The translations under genes and the position numbers were made by a program. Below the pieces are notes generated by a model, which saw only the letters and a program-made list of their open reading frames with translations, had not been told where the DNA came from and ran no database searches. DNA of 64,000 bases, from NCBI RefSeq assembly GCF_003096655.1, contig NZ_QEKQ01000001.1, positions 372,001 through 436,000 on the forward strand, given 5' to 3'. The stretch's first letter is position 1. Each line of letters opens with the position of its first letter. Below, piece after piece: positions 26,024 to 35,294 of this stretch. The stretch is from Tamilnaduibacter salinus. GTDB taxonomy: Bacteria > Pseudomonadota > Gammaproteobacteria > Pseudomonadales > Oleiphilaceae.

Positions 26024-28669
26024 ATGCGCACGAGCCAACCGCAAACCATCTATCTCAAGGACTACGAGGTTCCACCGTTCCTCGTGGATCACACCGACCT
26101 GCGTTTCGAGCTCTTTGAAGACGGCGCGCGGGTGCACAGTACATTGTCGATGCGCCGCAATCCGGAATCGGCCGCGGGCCAGCCACTGGAGCTGGATGGC
26201 GACAGCCTGGAGCTGGAATCGGTCGCCCTGGACGGTCAGGCTTTGTCCGACAGGGACTACGAGGCGACCCCCGCCAGTCTGCGGATCGACTCAGTGCCCG
26301 ACCAGTTCTCGCTGTCGGTCGTGACCTGGATTCGCCCGCAGGACAACACGCGCCTGGAGGGGCTCTACAAATCCTCCGGCATGTTCTGCACCCAGTGCGA
26401 GGCCGAGGGCTTTCGCTGCATCACCTATTACCCGGACCGCCCGGACGTGATGGCGCGTTTCCGCACACGCATCGAGGCCGACCAGTCCCGCTACCCTGTG
26501 TTGCTGTCCAACGGCAACGATGTCGAGCGGGGGGAGCTGGACGATGGCCGGCATTACGCGGTCTGGGAAGACCCGTTCCCCAAGCCGAGCTATCTGTTTG
26601 CGCTGGTGGCGGGGGACCTGGTCGAGAAGAGGGACCAGTTCACGACCGTTTCCGGTCGTGAGATTGACCTGCGGATGTACGTCGAGCCGCGTAACGCGGA
26701 AAAGTGCGACCACGCGCTGGTGTCATTGAAGAAGGCAATGCGCTGGGACGAGGAGGTCTACGGGCGCGAATACGACCTGGACATCTTCATGATCGTCGCG
26801 GTGGATGACTTCAATATGGGCGCCATGGAGAACAAGGGGCTGAACATCTTCAACTCCTCCTGCGTTCTGGCGAGCCCCGATACCGCGACCGACATGGCAT
26901 TCCAGCGGATCGAATCCATCGTCGCCCACGAGTATTTCCACAACTGGTCCGGCAACCGCGTGACCTGTCGTGACTGGTTTCAGCTGAGCCTGAAAGAGGG
27001 CTTTACCGTCTTCCGCGACACCCAGTTTTCCTCGGACATGGGGTCACCAACGGTCAAGCGCATCGAGGATGCCTCGCTTTTGCGCACGGCCCAGTTCGCC
27101 GAGGATGGCGGCCCCATGGCGCACCCGGTCCGTCCGGACTCCTACATGGAGATCTCCAACTTCTACACCCTGACCGTGTATGAAAAAGGCTGCGAAGTGG
27201 TGCGGATGATCCACACTCTGCTGGGGCCGGAGCAGTTCCGGGCAGGGAGCGATCTGTACTTCGAGCGGCATGATGGCCAGGCGGTCACGACCGACGACTT
27301 TGTGCGGGCCATGGAAGACGCCAGCGGCCGTGACCTGAGCCAGTTCCGGCTCTGGTATGAGCAGGCCGGCACGCCGCGCCTGACGGTCGAGGATGAGTAC
27401 GACGATGCACAGGGCACCTACCGACTGACCATTCATCAGTCCGTGCCCGCGACGCCGGGTCAGCCGGAGAAGCAGCCCCAGCACATTCCGTTCGCCGTTG
27501 GCCTGATCGGGGAGCAGGGTAAGGCGTTGCCACTGCGGCTGTCGGCCGACGAGGATGAGAATGACGCGCCCACGCAGCGGGTGCTGGAGCTGACCGGCGA
27601 CTCCCACACGTTCACGTTTCATGGCCTTCAGGCCCGGCCGGTGCCGTCCCTGCTGCAGGGTTTCTCCGCGCCTGTGCGGGTGGACTACCCGTGGACGCGG
27701 GATCAGCTGATGTTCCTGATGAGTCATGACCCGGATGGCTTTAATCGCTGGGATGCGTCCCAACGCCTGGCCTCGGACGTTATTGAGTCGCTGATGCACC
27801 AGCCAAAGGATGTGCGCACGGATCGTCGCTTACTTACGGCCTATCGCCACCTGCTGGCAGACCGGAGCCTGGATCAGGCGCTGGTGGCCCGCATGCTGCA
27901 ACTGCCCACGGTGGCCGCGCTGATCGAGCAGTCGGAGACGGCCGATGTTCAGGCGATTCATGAGGCGCGTCGCCGGGTTCTCACCGAACTGGCCGTGGAG
28001 CTTCGCGACGATCTGGTGGCCTGCTACCGGCGCAATCAGGAATCCGGCGAGTACCGCCTTGAGCCTGAGGACATTGCGCGCCGGGCTCTGAAGAACACCG
28101 CGCTGGCGTGGCTGCTGCACGTCAACGATGAGGAAGGCCGCATGCTGGCGGTCAAGCAGTTCGAGGGCGCCACCAATATGACCGACCGTGCCTCTGCGCT
28201 GCGGGCGCTGGTCAATTCTGATTTTGAAGGTGACCGACAGCAGGCGCTGGACCGCTTCTATGGTCAGTTCAAGGAGGATCCGCAGGTGGTGGAGCAGTGG
28301 TTCGCCATCCAGGCATCCAGTCCGAATGCCGGGTCGCTGGCTCACGTCGAGGCACTGCTCGAACACGAGGCGTTCGACTGGAAGAACCCCAACAAGATCC
28401 GGTCCGTGGTGGGTGCCTTTGCGGGCCAGAATCTGTCCCATTTCCACGCGAAGGATGGGTCCGGGTACCGCTTTCTGGCGAAGCATATTCTGGCGCTGGA
28501 TGAAACCAACCCGCAAATTGCCGCGCGACTGGTGTCACCTCTCACGCGCTGGCGTAAATTCAAAAACGTCTATAGTGAGGGTATGAAGTCGGCGCTGGAA
28601 ACGCTGAGGGATAAGCCGGATCTGTCCAAAGACGTATACGAGGTAGTCCACAAGTCCCTGAAAGACTGA
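26024..28669 (+). CDS. pepN: Aminopeptidase N
   Basis: The 881-residue M1-family zinc aminopeptidase trims N-terminal residues of cytosolic peptides. The substrate-recognition GAMEN motif is near residue 265 and the zinc site HEYFHNW, with HExxH at about 303, is followed by the distal glutamate in LKEGFTVFRD. The DUF3458 domains and a helical C-terminal domain complete the typical length. GGAGAC precedes the ATG. The gene is separate from its neighbours by 70 bp upstream and 181 bp downstream. Confidence 0.97.
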   Translation: MRTSQPQTIYLKDYEVPPFLVDHTDLRFELFEDGARVHSTLSMRRNPESAAGQPLELDGDSLELESVALDGQALSDRDYEATPASLRIDSVPDQFSLSVVTWIRPQDNTRLEGLYKSSGMFCTQCEAEGFRCITYYPDRPDVMARFRTRIEADQSRYPVLLSNGNDVERGELDDGRHYAVWEDPFPKPSYLFALVAGDLVEKRDQFTTVSGREIDLRMYVEPRNAEKCDHALVSLKKAMRWDEEVYGREYDLDIFMIVAVDDFNMGAMENKGLNIFNSSCVLASPDTATDMAFQRIESIVAHEYFHNWSGNRVTCRDWFQLSLKEGFTVFRDTQFSSDMGSPTVKRIEDASLLRTAQFAEDGGPMAHPVRPDSYMEISNFYTLTVYEKGCEVVRMIHTLLGPEQFRAGSDLYFERHDGQAVTTDDFVRAMEDASGRDLSQFRLWYEQAGTPRLTVEDEYDDAQGTYRLTIHQSVPATPGQPEKQPQHIPFAVGLIGEQGKALPLRLSADEDENDAPTQRVLELTGDSHTFTFHGLQARPVPSLLQGFSAPVRVDYPWTRDQLMFLMSHDPDGFNRWDASQRLASDVIESLMHQPKDVRTDRRLLTAYRHLLADRSLDQALVARMLQLPTVAALIEQSETADVQAIHEARRRVLTELAVELRDDLVACYRRNQESGEYRLEPEDIARRALKNTALAWLLHVNDEEGRMLAVKQFEGATNMTDRASALRALVNSDFEGDRQQALDRFYGQFKEDPQVVEQWFAIQASSPNAGSLAHVEALLEHEAFDWKNPNKIRSVVGAFAGQNLSHFHAKDGSGYRFLAKHILALDETNPQIAARLVSPLTRWRKFKNVYSEGMKSALETLRDKPDLSKDVYEVVHKSLKD

Positions 28670-28850
28670 CCGCATGGCCAGGGCGGTGGGGCGTATTGCT
28701 GCGCCGCTCTGGTTCACTGGGAAGGGGGTTTCACTTTGCAACAAAATAGTCCTTTTGGATGATGCGAAAGCCGTGTATAAACGGCAACCTGCATCGATGT
28801 GACAAAAAAGAAGCCGCAACGGCTCAACAATAGACGCACAGGGTCCAACA

Positions 28851-30245
28851 ATGATCAGAACACGACAGTGGCTGTTAAGCAGCGCCATCGCGCTCTCATT
28901 CCTGTCCGGCCCCGCAACGGCGGCCGTTTCCCAATCCCAGGCCAACCAGCTCGGTAATAGTCTGACGCCATTCGGATCTCCGACAGCCGGTAATGACAGC
29001 GGCACGATTCCGCAGTGGACTGGCGGACTGACGCCCTCCGACGCGCCGTCTTCTTATGAGGGTACGGGCGATCATCACCCCAATCCGTTTCCGGATGATG
29101 AGCGGCTGTTCACTATTAATGCGGATAACGCGGAGCAGTACCGTGAGCATCTCACTCCGGGGTTGATGGCATTGTTGGAGACCTATCCAACCTCATTCGA
29201 AATCCCGGTCTACCGCTCGCGGCGGACACACGCCGTACCCGACTGGGTGGCAGCGAACATCAAGGACAACGCCACCAGCGCGACGATTGTGGGTGAGGGC
29301 GCGGGTATCGACGGAGCCTACGGTGGGTATCCGTTCCCGATTCTTTCCGGCAACAGTGAGCAGAAGGCCTGGCAAGTGATGTGGAACCACCTGACGCGGT
29401 GGCGGGGCATCTACGTCCAGTGGCGGGTTAACGAGTCACCGGTTCAGCAGAACGGGAGCTACTCGCTGGTGAGGTCAAAACGCGAGGCGTATTTTAATTA
29501 CTATGACCCGAGTGGCGGTGAGTCGACGCTTGATAACCTGATCTTTTACTACCTCTCTTTTACGGAGTCGCCGCCCCGACTGGCCGGCGGCGCCATCCTC
29601 GTGCACGAGACCCTGAACCAGATCAAACAACCGCGCTATGGCTGGGGCTATAACGCCGGCCAGCGTCGTGTCCGGCGTGCGCCCAACCTGGCCTACGATT
29701 CGCCGATTGCGGCGTCCGACAACCTGCGAACGGCGGACGATACCGACATCTTCAACGGCGCTCTCGATAAGTACGACTGGGAGTATATCGAGCGCAAAGA
29801 GGTCTATATTCCCTATAACAACTACAAGCTGGGGAGCCCGGAATACAGCTACGACGAGGTGCTGGGAGTCTCCCACATCAACCCGGACCTGACCCGCTGG
29901 GAGCTCCACCGGGTCCACGTTGTGGAAGCGACGTTGAAAGACGACGAGCGTCACATCTACGAGAAGCGCCGCTTCTACGTGGATGCAGACAGCTGGAACG
30001 CTGTTCTGGTGGACCAGTATGACGGTCGTGGCGAGCTCTGGCGGGTGACCACTGCCATGACGAAGAATTTTTACGAGCTGCCGGGTGTCTGGAACCAGCT
30101 GGAGGTCAACCACGACCTTCAGGCGCGTCGCTATTACGTGCTGGGACTGGACAACGAAGAGCAGCGGACGCGGACGTTCTCGGACGATCCGCCCAGCGAG
30201 CGGTACTTTTCGCCGTCATCACTCCGTCGTCGGAGTGTTCGGTAA
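28851..30245 (+). CDS. DUF1329 exported protein
   Basis: The 464-residue periplasmic protein has signal peptide LLSSAIALSFLSGPATAA. The DUF1329 family folds like the lipoprotein-carrier LolA/LolB and is usually found next to RND/MMPL exporters and YCF48-like proteins, as here. Motifs include PYNNYKLGSPEYSYDEVLG and YDGRGELWRV. The three genes 28851-33992 lie on one strand with gaps of 157 and 47 bp, suggesting an operon for export of a hydrophobic molecule. The substrate is unknown. A DUF1302-type partner often seen in such clusters is not in the window. Confidence 0.88.
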   Translation: MIRTRQWLLSSAIALSFLSGPATAAVSQSQANQLGNSLTPFGSPTAGNDSGTIPQWTGGLTPSDAPSSYEGTGDHHPNPFPDDERLFTINADNAEQYREHLTPGLMALLETYPTSFEIPVYRSRRTHAVPDWVAANIKDNATSATIVGEGAGIDGAYGGYPFPILSGNSEQKAWQVMWNHLTRWRGIYVQWRVNESPVQQNGSYSLVRSKREAYFNYYDPSGGESTLDNLIFYYLSFTESPPRLAGGAILVHETLNQIKQPRYGWGYNAGQRRVRRAPNLAYDSPIAASDNLRTADDTDIFNGALDKYDWEYIERKEVYIPYNNYKLGSPEYSYDEVLGVSHINPDLTRWELHRVHVVEATLKDDERHIYEKRRFYVDADSWNAVLVDQYDGRGELWRVTTAMTKNFYELPGVWNQLEVNHDLQARRYYVLGLDNEEQRTRTFSDDPPSERYFSPSSLRRRSVR

Positions 30246-30402
30246 GCGCAGCGTCGGGTCAGGTTCCGTCTGACCCGGTGGGGCGCTTACAAGCGCGCGA
30301 CCGGCCCGTTGTCACCTTTCCGGGCATGACAGGCAGTCATGGGAAGGCGTGGATGGGCCGGTTGGCATCGGAGACACGAATCGCACAAGAAAGGCAGAAG
30401 TA

Positions 30403-31551
30403 ATGGCTACACCACCATGGATTCGCAGGACGGCTGGCGTTCTGCTCGGGACGGCGCTGACTGTCGGGAGCCCCGTCACCCTGGCGGAGATCGGCGATGT
30501 GCTGGAAACGCCCGCCCGGGAGACGAAACTTGCCGATGAGAACCTTCTGACCGACCTGGAGCGCGCCGGAGATCGGCTCGTCGCGGTCGGAGAGCGGGGC
30601 CATATCATCTATTCGGACGACCAGGGGGAAACCTGGCGTCAGGCGGAGGTGCCGGTTCAGGTCACCCTGACCGGAGTGGACTTTCCAAACGCCACCAAAG
30701 GCTGGGCGGTTGGCCACGGTGGGGTGATTCTGCATTCCCCGGACGGCGGTGAATCCTGGGAGAAGCAGCTCGATGGCTGGGAGGCGGTCGAAAAGCTGGC
30801 GGCCTCCCTTGAAGAGAAGATCGCCCGTATGAAGGAGCAGATTGAAGAGGCTCCGGAGGAAGAAAAGGCCGATCTGGAGTGGGACATGGAGGGGGTGCAG
30901 ATCACCCTGGAAAACCTCAAAGCGGATCAGGCACTGGGACCCTGGAAACCATTTCTGGATGTGGCATTCCAGAATGCCACGACCGGGTTTGCCATTGGCG
31001 CCTACGGATTTGTTTTCCGCACGACCGACGGTGGGGAAACCTGGCAGGACTGGTCCTCCAACGTGCCGAACCCGGACGGATTTCACCTGAACGGCCTGGC
31101 GGAACTGACCGGAGGCGCTCTGCTCATGGTCGGTGAGGCCGGTACGATGTATCGCTCGACGGACGAGGGCGAAAGCTGGGAGTCGGTTCAGAGCCCCTAC
31201 ACCGGTTCCTGGTTCCATGTGATTGCGACCGGCAACGTCAATGAGGCGATTGCATTCGGGTTGCGGGGCAACACCTTCCGGACAACGGACATGGGTCGTT
31301 CCTGGACGGCCGTGACCGATACAAGTGACAGCACCCTCAATAACGGCGTTGTGAACGGCGATGGCCGCATTACGCTGGTTGGCAATGGCGGGGCCGTGCT
31401 GGTCAGCACCAATGACGGCGAGAGTTTCCGTCCGATCTTCCGGGATGACCGGGAAGGCGTCCTGGACGCCGAGCCCATCTCGGACACCGAAATGCTGCTG
31501 ATCGGCGAAGGTGGTGTGAAACGCACCGACCTGAAAGGCCGGAATCTTTGA
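30403..31551 (+). CDS. YCF48/HCF136-like beta-propeller protein, exported
   Basis: The 382-residue protein with a signal peptide (TAGVLLGTALTVGSPVTLAE) contains repeated WTDGGETW-type blades (SDDQGETWRQ, TTDGGETWQDW, STDEGESWESV, TTDMGRSWTAV), the BNR/YCF48 seven-bladed propeller. A coiled-coil insertion (EEKIARMKEQIEEAPEEEKA) lies in the middle. The ATG at 30403 is preferred because it starts the signal peptide; 18 residues upstream are discounted. Function is likely that of a periplasmic partner of the RND transporter that follows 47 bp downstream. Confidence 0.87.
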   Translation: MATPPWIRRTAGVLLGTALTVGSPVTLAEIGDVLETPARETKLADENLLTDLERAGDRLVAVGERGHIIYSDDQGETWRQAEVPVQVTLTGVDFPNATKGWAVGHGGVILHSPDGGESWEKQLDGWEAVEKLAASLEEKIARMKEQIEEAPEEEKADLEWDMEGVQITLENLKADQALGPWKPFLDVAFQNATTGFAIGAYGFVFRTTDGGETWQDWSSNVPNPDGFHLNGLAELTGGALLMVGEAGTMYRSTDEGESWESVQSPYTGSWFHVIATGNVNEAIAFGLRGNTFRTTDMGRSWTAVTDTSDSTLNNGVVNGDGRITLVGNGGAVLVSTNDGESFRPIFRDDREGVLDAEPISDTEMLLIGEGGVKRTDLKGRNL

Positions 31552-31598
31552 ATCGCGCCCCCGCCGGGCGGAACGGGAATTCAGAAGAGGGTCATTGA

Positions 31599-33992
31599 AT
31601 GTCCAACCCCAAGCACGACAAGGGCGAGCACTACCTGACATCGCCGAAAGCCGAGCCGTTCCTGGAGCGGCTGATTTTCAATAACCGGGCCGTGATCCTG
31701 GTCGCTTTTTTCATCCTGACACTGTTTCTGGGGTATAACGCGGTCAAGATCCAGCCGGACGCCAGCTTTGAGCGGATGATTCCGCTGGAGCACCCCTACA
31801 TCGTCAACATGCTCGATCACCGGGAGGACATTGAGAATCTCGGTAACTTCGTGCGGATTGCGGTGGAAGCCAAAGAAGGCGACATCTTCTCGAAGGAATA
31901 CATGGCCACCCTTGAGAAGATCACCGATGAGGTGTTCTATCTCGATGGTGTTGACCGCAGTGGCCTGAAATCGCTGTGGACTCCGAATGTGCGCTGGGTA
32001 GAGGTGACCGAACGGGGGTTTCAGGGCGGTACCGTCATCCCTGATGGCTATGACGGATCGCGCGACAGCCTGGAGCAGCTGCGCCAGAATATCCTGCGTT
32101 CCAGTGAAGTCGGGCGACTGGTAGCCGACAACTTCGAGTCCACCATCATCTACGCGCCGCTTTATGAAAAGAACCCGGAAACCGGGGAGCCGCTGGATTA
32201 CTCGAATCTGTCCCAGGCGCTGGAAACGAAGATCCGCCAGAAGTTTGAAGATCAGAACCCGAACATCGACATCCACATCGTCGGTTTCGCGAAGAAAGTT
32301 GGCGACCTGATCGAGGGCATCGCCTCGATTGCCTGGTTTGCCGGCATTACGATCGTTCTGACCACCATTCTGCTGTTCTGGTACTCGCGGTGTATCGCCG
32401 GGACTCTGGTGCCGGTTCTCTCTTCCATCATCGCCGTCTTCTGGCAGCTGGGTATTCTGCGTCTGCTCGGCTATGGGATGGATCCGTACTCGGTTCTGGT
32501 GCCGTTCCTGGTGTTTGCGATCGGGATCAGTCACGGGGTCCAGGTGGTCAACGCCATGGCCATTGAGGCTGCGAAAGGCTTTGATCCGCTGACCGCGGCT
32601 CGTCTGGCGTTCCGGGCGCTTTATATCCCGGGCATTCTGGCGTTGATTTCCGATGCATTTGGCTTCCTGACCCTGCTGTTCATCGAGATCGACGTCATCC
32701 GCGATCTGGCGGTCGCCGCCGGTATCGGTGTGGCAGTCATTATCGTGACCAACCTGGTTCTGCATCCGCTGATCATGTCCTACATCGGCATTACCAAAGG
32801 CGGCGTCAAGCATGTGCAGAACCACGGCGAGAAGCAGGACCGGAAGTGGCGTGTCATGTCCTACTTCTCCCACCCGGGGGTCGCACCGGTCTCGCTTCTG
32901 ATCGCCCTGATGGGCCTGGGTCTGGGTATCTATTACAAACAGGACCTGAAAGTCGGTGACCTGGATCAGGGGGCGCCGGAACTCCGCGCGGACTCGCGCT
33001 ACAACCTCGACAACAAGTTCATCATCGATAACTACTCCACCAGTGCCGACATTCTGGTGGTGATGGTGGCGACGCCCGAAGAGGAATGCACCCGTTATCC
33101 GGTGTTGCGTGCGATGGACACCCTCCAGTGGGAGCTTGCGAATACGCCGGGCGTGCAGTCCACGGCATCGCTGGCCGATGTGTCCAAAACGGTTGCCAAG
33201 GCACTGAGCGAGGGCAACTGGAAGTGGTACGAGCTGCCACGTAACCAGACCATCATCAATGCCACCATCCGTGAGGCACCGCCCGGATTGATCAACACGG
33301 ACTGTAGCCTGACGCCCTTGCTGGTGTTCCTGGAGGATCACAAGGCTGAGACGCTGCGGACGGTGACGGATCGTGTCGAGACGTTCATTGCCGAGAACAG
33401 CAACGATCAGCACACGTTCAAGCTGGCAGCGGGTAACGCCGGTGTGGAGGCGGCCACCAACGAGGTCATCTCCAAGGCGAAGAACATGATGCTCGTGTTC
33501 GTCTATGCCGTGGTGAGTGTGCTGTGCTTCCTGACATTCCGGTCGATCCGGGCCGTGGCCTGTGTCGTGATTCCGCTGGTGCTGACCTCCATTCTCGCCG
33601 AGGCGATCATGGCGGTGATGGGGATCGGGATCAAAGTCGCGACACTGCCGGTGATTGCTCTGGGCGTGGGTATCGGTGTTGACTACGGCATCTATATCTA
33701 CAGCAAGCTGGAGCGCTACCTGCTGGAAGGCAAGCCGTTGCAGGAAGCCTACTTCGAGACGCTGCGCTCAACCGGTAAAGCCGTGATGTTCACGGGTGTC
33801 ACCCTGGGCATCGGCGTTGTGACCTGGATCTTCTCGCCGATCAAGTTCCAGGCTGACATGGGCCTGCTGCTGTTCTTCATGTTCCTCTGGAACATGGTCG
33901 GGTCGATCTGGCTGCTGCCGGCTCTGGCGCGCTTCCTGCTGCGCCCGGACCGGATGGTGGCCAAGGCCCGCGAAGCGGAGTCGAAGAGATAG
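31599..33992 (+). CDS. RND-superfamily (MMPL-type) exporter
   Basis: The 797-residue inner-membrane protein has about twelve membrane helices in two repeats, each with a large periplasmic loop after the first helix. The second helix block ([20 protein letters not shown] and [20 protein letters not shown]) is typical of MMPL/RND exporters that move lipids, sterols or other hydrophobic compounds using proton motive force. The operon with DUF1329 and YCF48-like proteins supports a transenvelope lipid or pigment export role. The substrate cannot be told. An intrinsic terminator follows at 34015-34039. Confidence 0.9.
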   Translation: MSNPKHDKGEHYLTSPKAEPFLERLIFNNRAVILVAFFILTLFLGYNAVKIQPDASFERMIPLEHPYIVNMLDHREDIENLGNFVRIAVEAKEGDIFSKEYMATLEKITDEVFYLDGVDRSGLKSLWTPNVRWVEVTERGFQGGTVIPDGYDGSRDSLEQLRQNILRSSEVGRLVADNFESTIIYAPLYEKNPETGEPLDYSNLSQALETKIRQKFEDQNPNIDIHIVGFAKKVGDLIEGIASIAWFAGITIVLTTILLFWYSRCIAGTLVPVLSSIIAVFWQLGILRLLGYGMDPYSVLVPFLVFAIGISHGVQVVNAMAIEAAKGFDPLTAARLAFRALYIPGILALISDAFGFLTLLFIEIDVIRDLAVAAGIGVAVIIVTNLVLHPLIMSYIGITKGGVKHVQNHGEKQDRKWRVMSYFSHPGVAPVSLLIALMGLGLGIYYKQDLKVGDLDQGAPELRADSRYNLDNKFIIDNYSTSADILVVMVATPEEECTRYPVLRAMDTLQWELANTPGVQSTASLADVSKTVAKALSEGNWKWYELPRNQTIINATIREAPPGLINTDCSLTPLLVFLEDHKAETLRTVTDRVETFIAENSNDQHTFKLAAGNAGVEAATNEVISKAKNMMLVFVYAVVSVLCFLTFRSIRAVACVVIPLVLTSILAEAIMAVMGIGIKVATLPVIALGVGIGVDYGIYIYSKLERYLLEGKPLQEAYFETLRSTGKAVMFTGVTLGIGVVTWIFSPIKFQADMGLLLFFMFLWNMVGSIWLLPALARFLLRPDRMVAKAREAESKR

Positions 33993-34014
33993 ATTCGACA
34001 AAAGTCTGAGACTG

Positions 34015-34039
34015 AAAAAGCCCGCAATGCGGGCTTTTT
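34015..34039 (+). terminator. Intrinsic terminator after the RND operon
   Basis: AAAAAGCCCGC and GCGGGCTTTTT form an 11-bp stem with an AAT loop, followed by CTATT. The stem is symmetrical, so it could act on both strands. It ends the 28851-33992 operon. Confidence 0.9.
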
Positions 34040-34212
34040 CTATTATAGTCAGCGTGTTACCGGGGGCGGTTCCGCTTTATTTCCAAGGGCCTTTGGTCTA
34101 TGTTGAACGTTGTAGGTCAGTGGGCCCGGGGCTCTTTAAATTGACCGGAAAGCGTGCCACGCCGGTCAGGGACGGGCGCCGGCCCTTCATCGACAGAAAA
34201 AGGATTCGAAAA

Positions 34213-35193
34213 ATGACAATTCGACAGAAACTCTCGACGGCAGCACTTGCCACGGCAGTTGGCCTGGGACTGGGCGCCGGGCAGGTATCGGCTCAGGAGC
34301 AGCAGTTCGTAACCATCGGTACGGGCGGCGTGACGGGTGTCTATTACCCGGCCGGCGGCGCGATCTGCCGTCTGGTGAACAAGGACCGGGAAGAGCACGG
34401 TATCCGTTGTTCCGTGGAAAGCACAGGCGGCTCGGTCTACAACCTCAACGCCATCAGCCAGGGTGAGCTGGACCTCGCCGTGGCGCAGTCCGACTGGCAG
34501 TACCATGCCTACAATGGCTCCAGTGAGTTTGATGGCAACGCCAACAAGAAGCTGCGCGCCGTCTTCTCGCTGCATCCGGAACCGTTTACCGTTGTCGCCC
34601 GCAAAGGTGCCGGCATCCGAGACTTTAAGGACCTTGAAGGCAAGCGGGTCAGCGTGGGCAACCCGGGCTCGGGTCAGCGCGCCACGGCCGAGGTGCTGAT
34701 GGAGGAAATGGGCTGGACCATGGATAAGTTCGGTCTGGCGGCGGAGCTGAAAGCGTCCGAACAGTCACAGGCGCTGTGTGACAACAATATCGACGCGTTC
34801 TTCTACACCGTCGGCCATCCTTCCGGCTCCATCAAGGAAGCGACCACGTCCTGTGACAGTGTGCTGGTGAACGTCGATAACGAGGCGACCCAGTCGCTCG
34901 TGGACGAGAATCCGTACTACCGCGTGGCAACCATTCCGGGCGGCATGTACCGCGGCAACGACCAGGACACCACGACCTTCGGTGTGGCCGCGACGTTCGT
35001 CACTTCTTCCGATGTCAGTGAGAAGGTGGTTTACGAGGTAGTTCAGGCGGTCTTCGAGAATTTCGAGACATTCAAGCGCCTCCACCCGGCCTTCGAGAAC
35101 CTGAAGAAGGAAGACATGGCGTCTGATGCCCTGAGTGCGCCACTGCATGAAGGGGCGAAGACGTACTATCAGGAAGCCGGGCTCATTGAGTAA
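34213..35193 (+). CDS. TAXI-family TRAP solute-binding protein (transporter 1)
   Basis: The 326-residue periplasmic binding protein of the TRAP-associated extracytoplasmic immunogenic class begins with signal peptide [19 protein letters not shown]. It shows [20 protein letters not shown], then [20 protein letters not shown], diagnostic of TAXI proteins, which usually bind glutamate, 2-oxoglutarate or related acids. ATG 34213 starts the signal peptide; 62 upstream residues of open frame are discounted because they cross the terminator. The permease follows after 101 bp with two hairpins. Confidence 0.93.
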   Translation: MTIRQKLSTAALATAVGLGLGAGQVSAQEQQFVTIGTGGVTGVYYPAGGAICRLVNKDREEHGIRCSVESTGGSVYNLNAISQGELDLAVAQSDWQYHAYNGSSEFDGNANKKLRAVFSLHPEPFTVVARKGAGIRDFKDLEGKRVSVGNPGSGQRATAEVLMEEMGWTMDKFGLAAELKASEQSQALCDNNIDAFFYTVGHPSGSIKEATTSCDSVLVNVDNEATQSLVDENPYYRVATIPGGMYRGNDQDTTTFGVAATFVTSSDVSEKVVYEVVQAVFENFETFKRLHPAFENLKKEDMASDALSAPLHEGAKTYYQEAGLIE

Positions 35194-35200
35194 CCGGTTG

Positions 35201-35271
35201 TGTGGCGGGGCAGGGCCTCGCCACACCGGTATTCATTCCCGACCACGGCGCCGGCCCCTGCGGGCCGGCGC
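35201..35271 (+). other. Hairpins between TAXI binding protein and permease (transporter 1)
   Basis: TGTGGCG (35201-35207) pairs with CGCCACA (35219-35225). GCGCCGGCCC (35248-35257) pairs with GGGCCGGCGC (35262-35271) around a CTGC loop. Such intercistronic stems commonly protect the upstream mRNA so that the binding protein is made in excess of the permease. A comparable stem occurs at the same place in transporter 2. Confidence 0.6.
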
Positions 35272-35294
35272 TCTTCCCTGAAAGGTTTTCATTG

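Noticed and set aside
31581-33413. 610-residue antisense open frame, and similar long antisense frames over other genes
   Set aside because: Composition is typical of the shadow of a GC-rich gene; the sense strand encodes a clear RND exporter.
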